Positions 34,239 through 42,094 of a stretch of 49,295 nucleotides of DNA are shown here, in pieces. Both the position numbers and the translations under genes were made by a program. The stretch is from an uncultured Prevotella sp. (GTDB lineage Bacteria > Bacteroidota > Bacteroidia > Bacteroidales > Bacteroidaceae). The notes under the pieces were generated by a model. It did not search any database, was not told the origin of the DNA, and saw nothing but the letters and a program-made list of their open reading frames with translations. Numbering within the stretch: the stretch's first letter is position 1; the number at the start of each line of letters is the position of its first letter. The stretch lies in assembly GCA_934183135.1 (NCBI GenBank), contig CAKPRX010000004.1, forward strand, positions 1 to 49,295. The letters run 5' to 3'.

Positions 34239-36434
34239 ATGCGAAAGATTACTTATCCTCTATCATTGCGCAGCATGGTCTCTGCCGTGCTGTGGTGTGT
34301 GTCGGCTGTCTGTACACAGGCTGCCGACTACGACCAGTTCAGCCTAAAAGTAGGCGAGAGTACATTTACCTATACCGTGACCAGCGAAGCCGATAAGACG
34401 GTAAGCCTGTCCAAGGTAGAGCCGCTGCCCACGATACTGGAGATACCAGACAGGGTGACGCGGCCCATGCAGGGCGGCGACAGCAACGGCTCCGGGGTAT
34501 ATACTGTGACCTATGTGTCGCGGTGGACGTATGGACAGAACCTCCAGGTGCGCAAGCTGGTACTGCCAGCCACTATCAAAGACGCATCGTCGGGATGCTT
34601 TGCCGGATGGACAGGGCTCGACAGCGTGGTGTGTCACAGCACCTATGCCTTCAACGGTTATTACAACCTGTTCTCGGCCAGTCCCGAAAAGTTTGACAGC
34701 AACTACGACCGCTACATGAGTATCTACTATACGGCCAGGCTGTGCGTACCCTTTGGCAGCTACCGCAGCTACGCCTGGACTAATCCCTGGGCCATGTTTA
34801 CCCACATCTCCGAAGGCCTGGGCGAGCACAGTCTGCTGCAGCCTGTATTCGGCCGTGACGGTGGCGAGTACGATGAGAAATTTGCCCTCACCCTGACCAA
34901 TCCCAACAACGTGGGCGAGATATACTACTATACCTACAGCCAGACCGACGGCCTCTCGGGGCCACAGAGATACAACGGCCCGATAGAGATAGGCCACAGC
35001 TGTACCGTTACAGCATACGTTACTGACGGCACGCACTGCTCGGACGCGTTGTCGAAGACCTATACGGTTAGCGGCATGACGCTCTATGTGGCCGGCATGG
35101 AGGTCAATAGCAGGAACCAGTGGGACATACTTGGCGACAAGGGGTCGGTGGCGTTCGACAGCAGGTCGGCCAGGCTGATAATGGACAACGCCAACATCAA
35201 CTGTATGGACTATAAGGCGCAGACGGCCATCGAGGCCTGGGATGGCGACCTTACCATCGAACTGCGGGGCGACAATGTCATTACCACCGGCTATCAGGGT
35301 ATAGACTATGGCTACGGGCGCGGACGCGGAACAGGCGGCCGGCTGCGCATAGAGGGCGACAAGACGGGCACGGCCACCCTTACCATCAACTGCGACGGCA
35401 AGTGGACACAGGCCATAAACCTCTACCTGGCCAATATGGACATCGTCAACTGCCGTGTCATCGTACGCCAAGCCACCACGGGCATCTACTTGAAGGCTGG
35501 CGGCAAGGGCGATGGCACACTGAGCATAGACATGGAGGGAACACTGGACATAACCTCGGACCAGTCGGCCATTACGGGCATACACACACTCAGCCTGGGC
35601 AAGGAGATAGCCATATTACGGCCAGCCGGGGCTCGGTTTGTGGCCGCCAGCCCCTATGACGACAAGGAAAAGGAGAAGGAGAGCTACGAGGGCAACATCG
35701 TGGTGGCCGGCAAGGTGCAGACCGATGTGCTGATAGGCCCCAGACAGCAGGAGCCGGCACTGCCCATTATAACCGAGAGCACATCGGTTACCTTTGCCGA
35801 CGCGCAGACCGGGGGCGGGGCTGCCGGGCACAGCCTCAGCAATACGATTATCAACGAGGTGTACTATAATATACCCGATGATAACGGCAACGGATACGAC
35901 CAGGCCACGGGCTGCATAGTCATAGCCACCGCTACTACAGAGCAGCAAATGGGGCAGGTAGTGGGCCAGACGGTAGGCTCCGAGACCGTAGCCGGCCAGT
36001 TTACGGGCATCGTGGTGGCCGTGCCGCAGGGGCAGGGCTGCATCACGGCCGACTATCAGACTACGGGCGCGGCCTGTCTGGGTGTACAGACCGGAAATGG
36101 CAAGCCCACCACCATACAGAGCCAGGAGCGAGCCACTGCTACGATATACTATCAGGCCACGGGCGACAATACCTACATCTACCTGTACAACCGGCTGTCT
36201 GCCAGTCAGCCACAGCAGGCCATGAGCCAGGCTGCGGAACCAACCGCAACCGCCCATGCCGTAAAGCTATGGAAGATAGGCATACACCCTGGGGTAACTA
36301 CTGCCATCGGCTTGCCCGCAACCGACAACTGTCAGCAGGCGCAACCGCTCTATAACCTAAACGGGCACCGCGTCGTGGGCCGGCCACAGCCTGGCATCTA
36401 CATACGTAACCACAAGAAGGTCATCATAAGATAA
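34239..36434 (+). CDS. Secreted BspA-like surface protein with beta-helix-like middle region
   Basis: This 731-aa exported protein has a signal peptide (about residues 1-28, ending TQA). The N-terminal part resembles a shortened BspA/LRR_5 module (LQVRKLVLPATIKDASSGCF, then ARLCVPFGSYRSYAWTNPWA, the usual closing strand of such repeats). Residues about 280-470 have repeated short strands (LIMDNANINCMDYKAQTAIE, DLTIELRGDNVITTGYQGI) that recall the Cthe_2159-type beta-helix carbohydrate-binding family; this is a resemblance by eye. The C-terminal 30 residues (LYNLNGHRVVGRPQPGIYIR, then basic) look like the terminal motif common on Prevotella surface proteins. It is divergent from the hybrid regulator and probably induced by it. 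Function unknown; adhesion or glycan binding is plausible. Confidence 0.78.
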   Translation: MRKITYPLSLRSMVSAVLWCVSAVCTQAADYDQFSLKVGESTFTYTVTSEADKTVSLSKVEPLPTILEIPDRVTRPMQGGDSNGSGVYTVTYVSRWTYGQNLQVRKLVLPATIKDASSGCFAGWTGLDSVVCHSTYAFNGYYNLFSASPEKFDSNYDRYMSIYYTARLCVPFGSYRSYAWTNPWAMFTHISEGLGEHSLLQPVFGRDGGEYDEKFALTLTNPNNVGEIYYYTYSQTDGLSGPQRYNGPIEIGHSCTVTAYVTDGTHCSDALSKTYTVSGMTLYVAGMEVNSRNQWDILGDKGSVAFDSRSARLIMDNANINCMDYKAQTAIEAWDGDLTIELRGDNVITTGYQGIDYGYGRGRGTGGRLRIEGDKTGTATLTINCDGKWTQAINLYLANMDIVNCRVIVRQATTGIYLKAGGKGDGTLSIDMEGTLDITSDQSAITGIHTLSLGKEIAILRPAGARFVAASPYDDKEKEKESYEGNIVVAGKVQTDVLIGPRQQEPALPIITESTSVTFADAQTGGGAAGHSLSNTIINEVYYNIPDDNGNGYDQATGCIVIATATTEQQMGQVVGQTVGSETVAGQFTGIVVAVPQGQGCITADYQTTGAACLGVQTGNGKPTTIQSQERATATIYYQATGDNTYIYLYNRLSASQPQQAMSQAAEPTATAHAVKLWKIGIHPGVTTAIGLPATDNCQQAQPLYNLNGHRVVGRPQPGIYIRNHKKVIIR

Positions 36435-36518
36435 CACCGACAGGGCCGCCATCACCAGCCCATCGGACACAAGGCCGCTACCCTCTGTTACCGTCTGCAG
36501 TGCGGCAGGGGTAGCCCT

Positions 36519-36896
36519 TTGCCACTTGGGCAATATCCTCCATCATGGCAATTGTATAGAGAAAAATTCTTAATAAGCAGATTTGTCAGAAAATATTTGG
36601 ACAGCCCAGATTTAATTCATATCCTTGCAACAATAGAATCCGCCACGCTTCCCATAGAACAGCGTACCAGGGCGGAACTTCTTGTTTATATACTCTGGAT
36701 GGAATACACTAACCCGCCACTTGACACAGCAACACTTTTAGCCAACCTTCAAAAAGAAGGATTGGCTATCATGGATGATAGCAGAAGTATTCAGACAAAC
36801 TTTCTGACAAAGCCAGAAGAAACATACAAAATAAATCGCATTTATTCTTGCTATGAGGGCGAAGCCTATCATCACGGCTGTGGCCATAAAGGGTAA
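36519..36896 (+). pseudogene. AT-rich ORF remnant without a good start codon
   Basis: A 125-codon open frame has no early ATG: the only starts are TTG at 36519 or TTG near 36549. From LYREKFLISRFVRKYLDSPD to about EETYKINRIYS it reads like a real soluble helical protein. Its base composition (about 40% GC by eye) is far below its neighbours. The last 20 codons run into sequence matching the dispersed repeat at 31132-31188. The best reading is a decayed or truncated gene, possibly acquired and then cut by repeat-associated rearrangement. No family was recognised, and a functional small gene starting at TTG cannot be excluded. Confidence 0.45.
36838..36893. repeat. Partial copy of dispersed-repeat unit B
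   Basis: This stretch follows 31132-31188 (CATTTATT, then GAGGCG-AGCCTA, CACGGCT, CCGTAAAGGG-like) with several substitutions. It overlaps the 3' end of the AT-rich ORF remnant. Confidence 0.55.
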
Positions 36897-37021
36897 TGAG
36901 AAAAAGTAAATGACAGCCTCCCCATGGTAGAAAAGTAGAAATAAAAGGGTAAGAAGGCAAAACGCGCTACTTGAGAACCAGCCTTATGGAGCCAATGACC
37001 ATCGCCAGAAATGAAAAGACC

Positions 37022-37085
37022 GACCTTTACGTTCGCCGGAGCCGTCTTTAGCGAGCTGGGAGCCGTCTTTAGAAACGTAAAGGTC
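37022..37085. repeat. Short intergenic repeat with doubled GAGCCGTCTTTAG motif, copy 2, inside 12-bp inverted repeats
   Basis: Bases 37038-37082 match 16865-16910. Here the unit is framed by perfect 12-bp inverted arms (GACCTTTACGTT at 37022-37033 and its complement at 37074-37085). The rest of 36897-37144 shows no gene. Confidence 0.7.
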
Positions 37086-37144
37086 AATCTCTGCAAATGA
37101 GGTGATATAACCGAAAGAAACAAGGAGGGTGGCAGAGGCTGTGA

Positions 37145-38188
37145 CTAACCCATCACAGCCTCTATCTTACGGACTATATCCTCGGGGCGTATGCTGTTCA
37201 TGCAGGCATAGTCGCCACGCAGACAGGGGCGGTTGCCATAGATGGAGCAGGGGCGGCAGGGCAGGTCTACCTGTACGGCGCTGTCGGCCGGCTGATGCCA
37301 TCCCATGAACCCTGCATACGGGTGGGTGGCGCCCCACACGCTCACCACCGGCGTGGCCACAAGCGAGGCCAGGTGCATGTTGGCCGAGTCCATCGAGAGC
37401 ATCGCGTCGAGATGGCTCATCAGTATGAGCTCCTGGCCAAGGCCGCTCAGCATGGCCGAGGCATTGACACACTGCGGATTGGCGCTGACTATGTCGTCGA
37501 GCATGGCCCTCTCCTCGCTTCCACCTCCGAAGAGGAACAGGCGGCGGGCCGCATGGCCCTGGGTAAGGAGCTCTATCACGCGGCGCATGTGGGCTATAGG
37601 GTACACCTTGCCCCTGTGGGCGGCAAAGGGAGCTATGCCTATCCACTGGCTGCCGGCCTCCTTGGTGCCAATGGCCGTGCTGAGCTGCGACAGGTCGCCT
37701 CCCCCGGGCCCGAAGAGCGAGCCGAAGCTCATCGTGACGGGATAGCCCAGGCGGGCCAGCACGTCGGCATAGTTCTGAAACGACGTGGGCTGCTGGACGA
37801 GCTGCTTGGCCTGCTGGCTCACCAGCAGGCGCTTGCCCTTGCGGTGCTTGTCTATGTGCTCTACCCTGAACTGGCCCATATTGAACCTGAGCCGCAGGTA
37901 CTTGGACCTGAGCACGTCGTGAAAGTCGGCTATGGCCGTAAACTTCTTGGCCGTGAGCCTGCGGTAGAGCTCGTTGAGCCCCCTGACGTTGCCCATCTCG
38001 TCGGCCGACACACCCATGAACCCCACATTGGGCGCCAGGTCTTCATAGAAGGCCCGCGCGAAGGGCTTGCTCAGCACGGTGATACGCAGATGGGGGTACT
38101 GCATGGCCAGCGAGTAGACCACGGGTACCGTCATCGCCACGTCGCCCATGGCCGAGAAACGGATGATAAGGATATGGTCGGTCTTCAC
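37145..38188 (-). CDS. Family 9 glycosyltransferase (heptosyltransferase-like)
   Basis: This 347-aa ADP-heptose-type glycosyltransferase probably acts in LPS core assembly at the cytoplasmic face of the inner membrane. The N-terminus ILIIRFSAMGDVAMTVPVVY is the GT9 hallmark. The nucleotide-sugar site is seen in IGIAPFAAHRGKVYP and in SMDSANMHLASLVATPVVSVWG followed by PY. The C-terminus has a cysteine cluster (CRPCSIYGNRPCLRGDYACM) often found in this subfamily. I choose the GTG start at 38188, which overlaps the DUF4254 stop as GTGA; the longer ATG frame from 38353 lies wholly inside the upstream gene. Confidence 0.92.
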   Translation of the reverse strand: MKTDHILIIRFSAMGDVAMTVPVVYSLAMQYPHLRITVLSKPFARAFYEDLAPNVGFMGVSADEMGNVRGLNELYRRLTAKKFTAIADFHDVLRSKYLRLRFNMGQFRVEHIDKHRKGKRLLVSQQAKQLVQQPTSFQNYADVLARLGYPVTMSFGSLFGPGGGDLSQLSTAIGTKEAGSQWIGIAPFAAHRGKVYPIAHMRRVIELLTQGHAARRLFLFGGGSEERAMLDDIVSANPQCVNASAMLSGLGQELILMSHLDAMLSMDSANMHLASLVATPVVSVWGATHPYAGFMGWHQPADSAVQVDLPCRPCSIYGNRPCLRGDYACMNSIRPEDIVRKIEAVMG

Positions 38189-38793
38189 TTCTTTCCGTAT
38201 AGAACAGGGTTGGTCGAGGGGTCGTTGTACATCTTCATCTGGCGGTACACCTTCATGTACTTGCGGCCGGCAGCTATGTCGTCGAGCAGCTGGTCGATGG
38301 CGGTGCCAAGGTCTACCTGCTGTTCGAGCAGCACGTTGAGCTTGGACTGGCACTTGGCGCGGTGGTCGGCGTCGGCGTCGGCGCGCTCGGCCTGCTCGCG
38401 CATGTGGTAAATCTTCAGGGCCAGGATACTCAGGCGGTCGACCGCCCAGGCAGGGCTCTCCGTGTTGATGGTGGCATCGGGCTGCACACGCACGTCAGAG
38501 TATTTCTGGCGGAAGTAAGAGTCTATCTGCTCCACCAGGTCGGTACGGTCCTGGTTGCTGCGGTCTATGCGCCGCTTGAGCTGCAGGGCCTCCAGGGGGT
38601 CAATGTGCGGGTCGCGTATGATGTCCTCAAGATGCCACTGCACCGTGTCTATCCAGCACTTCAGGTACAGGCGGTTCTCGACAGAGTCTCTGTCGTACGG
38701 GTTGTTAATAGGGGTATCGACATCGTTCTTGATGTGATAATCGCAGATGGCCTGGTTGAATATGCGATTACACTGTTCAGTAAAAGAAGCCAT
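38185..38793 (-). CDS. DUF4254 domain protein
   Basis: This 202-aa soluble, strongly helical protein is recognised as DUF4254 from FNQAICDYHIKNDVDTPINNPY, LYLKCWIDTVQWHLEDIIRD and the long charged helices in the C-terminal half. The family is confined largely to Bacteroidota and is regularly found next to a GT9 glycosyltransferase, as here, where the stop and GTG start overlap by 4 bp. No catalytic motif is evident; it may be a partner or scaffold of the glycosyltransferase (inference). The promoter at 38951-38981 gives a leader of about 150 nt containing a GC-rich hairpin near 38833-38857. Confidence 0.85.
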   Translation of the reverse strand: MASFTEQCNRIFNQAICDYHIKNDVDTPINNPYDRDSVENRLYLKCWIDTVQWHLEDIIRDPHIDPLEALQLKRRIDRSNQDRTDLVEQIDSYFRQKYSDVRVQPDATINTESPAWAVDRLSILALKIYHMREQAERADADADHRAKCQSKLNVLLEQQVDLGTAIDQLLDDIAAGRKYMKVYRQMKMYNDPSTNPVLYGKK

Positions 38794-38950
38794 GTTTTTA
38801 GTCGTTGTGTTACTTGTTAAAATTATTTGTTAGCGGGCCCCACTCCCTGCGGGGCCGCTGCACTATATATTTAATATATGTATATAAAGGCAGCGATACA
38901 CGCCAGTGCCCCGATGCAGGTTACCGACACCCGGGCAGCGCTCACCACGA

Positions 38951-38981
38951 CAAAGGTAGTGCAAATTAGAGACAGTGCAAA
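38951..38981 (-). promoter_or_regulatory. Promoter of the DUF4254-GT9 operon
   Basis: On the minus strand TTTG (38978-38981), 19 bp, then TACCTTTG (38951-38958). The spacer keeps the TTGCAC immediately before the -7 box, as in the repeat-borne promoters. Confidence 0.75.
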
Positions 38982-39161
38982 GCAAAATGACATATTTTTT
39001 TTCATACCGGCCAGACTGCCCACATCCCCCACATCCCCCGTATAATGGACGGCTATGCCGACAGCCCCATTTACAAGATAGCTAATTATCAGCAGAAATG
39101 CCAGAATAATGCACAGATATAGGGTGAGTGTGCATATTAAAGTCGTTTTTATCAGAAAAAA

Positions 39162-39193
39162 TTTGCCAGAATGAATAAAAATTCGTTCCTTTG
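39162..39193 (+). promoter_or_regulatory. Promoter of the acpP-fabF-rnc operon
   Basis: TTTG (39162-39165), 20 bp, then TTCCTTTG (39186-39193), one mismatch from TAnnTTTG. The leader to ATG 39244 is about 45 nt and AT-rich, as expected for a highly expressed gene. The rest of 38794-39243 has no gene. Confidence 0.65.
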
Positions 39194-39243
39194 CAGCCAG
39201 AATTTTACTGAAATCGAATTTTAAACAATTAAAAATTACAATT

Positions 39244-39480
39244 ATGTCAGAAATTGAAAGCAAAGTAAAGGCAATTATCGTAGACAAACTCGGTGTTGAT
39301 GAGGCTGAAGTAAAGCCCGAAGCAAGCTTCACCAATGATCTCGGTGCTGATTCTCTTGATACCGTAGAACTGATTATGGAGTTTGAGAAAGAATTTGGCA
39401 TCTCTATTCCTGACGACAAGGCTGAGACTATCCAGACTGTAGGCGACGCTATTAGCTACATCGAGGAGAACGCAAAATAA
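39244..39480 (+). CDS. acpP: Acyl carrier protein
   Basis: This 78-aa acidic protein carries growing fatty acyl chains on a phosphopantetheine arm. The attachment serine is in the classic DSL motif of [19 protein letters not shown], near residue 37. Its length and sequence ([20 protein letters not shown]) are typical. Codon use is more AT-rich than in neighbouring genes, as expected for a very highly expressed gene. The stop TAA is directly followed by the fabF ATG. Confidence 0.98.
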   Translation: MSEIESKVKAIIVDKLGVDEAEVKPEASFTNDLGADSLDTVELIMEFEKEFGISIPDDKAETIQTVGDAISYIEENAK

Positions 39481-40743
39481 ATGGAATTAAAGAGAGTAGT
39501 AGTAACAGGTCTTGGTGCCGTTACGCCGCTGGGCAACAGCCCGGAGGAGACATGGAGTGCCATGCTGGAAGGCAAGAGCGGCGCCGCACCTATTACACAG
39601 TTTGACGCATCTCTGTTCAAAACCCAGTTTGCTTGCGAGGTCAAGGGTCTCAACATCAATGATTGGATAGACCGCAAGGAGGCCCGTAAGCTGGACCGTT
39701 ACACCCAGTTGGCTCTTATCGCCGCCATGCAGGGCGTAAAGGACTCGGGGCTTGACCTGGAGCATGCTGACAAGAACCGTATCGGCGTGGTCTTCGGCGT
39801 GGGTATCGGCGGCATCAAGACTTTTGAGGACGAGGTAACTTACTACGGCCAGCACAAAGAGGCAGGCCCTAAGTTCAATCCTTTCTTCATCCCCAAGATG
39901 ATAGCCGACATCGCTTCTGGCCACATCTCTATCCACTTCGGCTTCCACGGCCCCAACTATACCACTACATCAGCCTGCGCCTCGTCGAGCAACGCGCTCG
40001 CCGACGCCTTCAACCTCATCCGTCTGGGTAAGGCCGACATGATAGTAAGTGGTGGTGCCGAGAGCGCTATCTGCGCCTGCGGCGTAGGCGGCTTCAACGC
40101 CATGAAGGCCCTTTCTACCCGCAACGACGACCCCGAGCACGCCTCGCGCCCCTTCAGCGCAAGCCGCGACGGATTTGTCATGGGCGAGGGTGCCGGCTGT
40201 CTCATCCTTGAGGAGCTGGAGCACGCCAAGGCACGTGGCGCCAGGATCTATGCCGAGATGGTAGGCGAGGGCGAGAGTGCAGACGCTTATCACATCACCG
40301 CCTCACATCCTGAAGGACTGGGCGCGAAGCTGGTAATGCAAGCTGCTCTCGATGACGCCGGACTGAAGCCCGAGGACATTGACTACATCAATGTACACGG
40401 CACGTCTACACACGTTGGCGATATTTCGGAGGCCAAGGCCATTAAGGACGTATTCGGCGATGCCGCTTACAAGCTGAACATCTCGTCGACCAAGTCGATG
40501 ACAGGCCACCTGCTGGGTGCCGCCGGTGCCGTAGAGGCCATGGCCTGTGTGCTGAGCGTGGTAAATGATATAGTACCCCCCACCATCAACCACGAAGAGG
40601 GTGATGAGGACCCAGAGCTCGACTATACACTTAACTTCACGTTCAACAAGGCGCAGAAGCGCGAAGTGCGTGCCGCTCTGAGCAACACGTTCGGATTTGG
40701 CGGCCATAACGCCTGCGTTATTTTCAAGAAATATGCTGAATAA
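39481..40743 (+). CDS. fabF: 3-oxoacyl-[acyl-carrier-protein] synthase II
   Basis: This 420-aa condensing enzyme extends acyl-ACP with malonyl-ACP in fatty acid synthesis. The N-terminus is RVVVTGLGAVTPLGN. The nucleophilic Cys is in TTSACASSSNALADA near residue 164, and the two His residues are in NVHGTSTHVGD and SMTGHLLGAAGAVEA. Its length is normal. It abuts acpP with no gap and overlaps the rnc start by 11 bp, so the three genes are translated from one message. Confidence 0.98.
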   Translation: MELKRVVVTGLGAVTPLGNSPEETWSAMLEGKSGAAPITQFDASLFKTQFACEVKGLNINDWIDRKEARKLDRYTQLALIAAMQGVKDSGLDLEHADKNRIGVVFGVGIGGIKTFEDEVTYYGQHKEAGPKFNPFFIPKMIADIASGHISIHFGFHGPNYTTTSACASSSNALADAFNLIRLGKADMIVSGGAESAICACGVGGFNAMKALSTRNDDPEHASRPFSASRDGFVMGEGAGCLILEELEHAKARGARIYAEMVGEGESADAYHITASHPEGLGAKLVMQAALDDAGLKPEDIDYINVHGTSTHVGDISEAKAIKDVFGDAAYKLNISSTKSMTGHLLGAAGAVEAMACVLSVVNDIVPPTINHEEGDEDPELDYTLNFTFNKAQKREVRAALSNTFGFGGHNACVIFKKYAE

Positions 40744-41812
40744 CATTATAGACCGAATAAAGCTCTCTTTCCGTAAGGATAAAGAGCTTTATTTGTCTTT
40801 ATACCAGATTATAGGTTTCTACCCCAACGACATCAGCTATTACAAGATGGCCCTGATGCACAAGAGCATCATGCACCGCAACAAGAAGGGCAAGCCCGTG
40901 AACAACGAGCGGCTTGAGTTTCTTGGCGACGCCATCCTGGACGCCATCGTTGGCGATATAGTGTACCACCACTTCCCCGGCAAGCGCGAAGGATTTCTTA
41001 CCAATACCCGCTCCAAGCTGGTACAGCGCGACACGCTCAACAAGCTGTCTCAGGAGATGGGCATAGACCAGCTCATCCTGTCCAACGGGCACAGCTCGTC
41101 GCACAACAGCTACCTGGGCGGAAACGCCTTCGAAGCCCTGGTTGGCGCCATCTACCTCGACCGTGGCTACGATGCCTGCATGCGCTTTATGCAGCAGCGT
41201 ATCCTGTCTAAAATGATCAATATCGACAAGTTGGCATACAAGGAGGTCAACTTCAAGAGCAAACTCTTGGAGTGGAGCCAGAAAAACCGCGTCAAGGTAA
41301 ACTTCGAGCTGCTCAAACAGAAAGTGGACGGCAACGGAAGCCCCATCTTCGATTACCGAGTGGTGTTAGAGGGGGTCAAGGGATGCAACGCCCAGGGCTA
41401 CAGCAAGAAGGAGAGCCAGCAGATGGCCTCGAAGCTCACCCTGCAGCGGCTGCGCCGCGAGCCGCAGTTTATCGACGAGGTGTTCGCCGCCAAGACCAAC
41501 CGCACCAAGATGGAGGAGGAACCCGTGCTGACGGTTCCCGACACCGAGGCCAAGACCGACTTTATCATCGAGGGAACCATGACCGAAGAGCCTGCCGCCA
41601 ACCGCAAGAAGGCTAAGCGCGACCTGCCCGACGGACTGTCTGAGGTGATAGAGCACAACAAGCCCGAGGAGCGCGAGGACATCAAGACCGACAAGCCCGA
41701 GGTCAAGGCGAAGGAGGCCGATGAGTTCGACCTGAGCCACATCACCGCCCGCGCCATGAGCCGCGAAGAGATAATAGCCGCCGCAGAGTCGCAGGCTTTC
41801 GGCGATCAGTAA
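40733..41812 (+). CDS. rnc: Ribonuclease III with long charged C-terminal extension
   Basis: This 359-aa endonuclease cleaves double-stranded RNA in rRNA and mRNA maturation. The signature NNERLEFLGDAILDAIVGD near residues 58-76 holds the catalytic acidic residues, and FEALVGAIYLD supplies the second Glu. The dsRNA-binding domain runs from about residue 165 to 240 (VNFKSKLLEWSQKNRVKVNF, then GYSKKESQQMASKLTLQRL). Most RNase III proteins end near 230-250 aa; here about 115 further residues, rich in Glu, Lys and Ala, follow. The start is ATG 40733 (MLNNIIDRIK), overlapping fabF by 11 bp. A strong terminator follows. Confidence 0.96.
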   Translation: MLNNIIDRIKLSFRKDKELYLSLYQIIGFYPNDISYYKMALMHKSIMHRNKKGKPVNNERLEFLGDAILDAIVGDIVYHHFPGKREGFLTNTRSKLVQRDTLNKLSQEMGIDQLILSNGHSSSHNSYLGGNAFEALVGAIYLDRGYDACMRFMQQRILSKMINIDKLAYKEVNFKSKLLEWSQKNRVKVNFELLKQKVDGNGSPIFDYRVVLEGVKGCNAQGYSKKESQQMASKLTLQRLRREPQFIDEVFAAKTNRTKMEEEPVLTVPDTEAKTDFIIEGTMTEEPAANRKKAKRDLPDGLSEVIEHNKPEEREDIKTDKPEVKAKEADEFDLSHITARAMSREEIIAAAESQAFGDQ

Positions 41813-41839
41813 CGACGCCACCATGGCCCCACAAGCATC

Positions 41840-41879
41840 ATTTTAGCCCGGCAGATACCACCATCTGCCGGGCTAAAAT
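41840..41879. terminator. Bidirectional-type terminator after rnc
   Basis: Perfect 17-bp arms (41840-41856 and 41863-41879) of the form A4-rich outer end plus GCCCGGCAGAT core enclose a 6-nt loop, 28 bp after the rnc stop. The remaining 41880-42060 shows no gene. Confidence 0.8.
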
Positions 41880-42060
41880 CTATACACTCACCCTCTCCCA
41901 CCCCACCCGCAGCACTCCGCCCGTCAGGACGGCCATCGCCCCATCAGCCATCGCCCCATGCCCATAACCAGCGAAAAGCCGTGGCAAAACGCCCGTTACC
42001 TTTTTGGGCACAGAGTGGGTTAAAATTAGTAAATTAGTATGATTTTCTGAAAGATTAAGT

Positions 42061-42068
42061 TACCTTTG
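42061..42068 (+). promoter_or_regulatory. -7 promoter box of the GH3-mutS operon
   Basis: TACCTTTG matches TAnnTTTG exactly, 26 bp before ATG 42095. No -33 TTG is present at standard spacing. Confidence 0.55.
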
Positions 42069-42094
42069 TATGATAAATTGGTAATAGTATACAC

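Noticed and set aside
34239..36434. SusD-like or polysaccharide-utilisation protein beside the hybrid regulator
   Set aside because: There is no TonB-dependent receptor gene, no SusD motif and no glycoside hydrolase in the neighbourhood; the sequence fits a BspA-like protein better.
38871..39419. Minus-strand 182-codon ORF across the acpP upstream region
   Set aside because: It runs antisense through acpP and over two promoters, and its short MKKN-initiated end is promoter sequence and AT-rich spacer.
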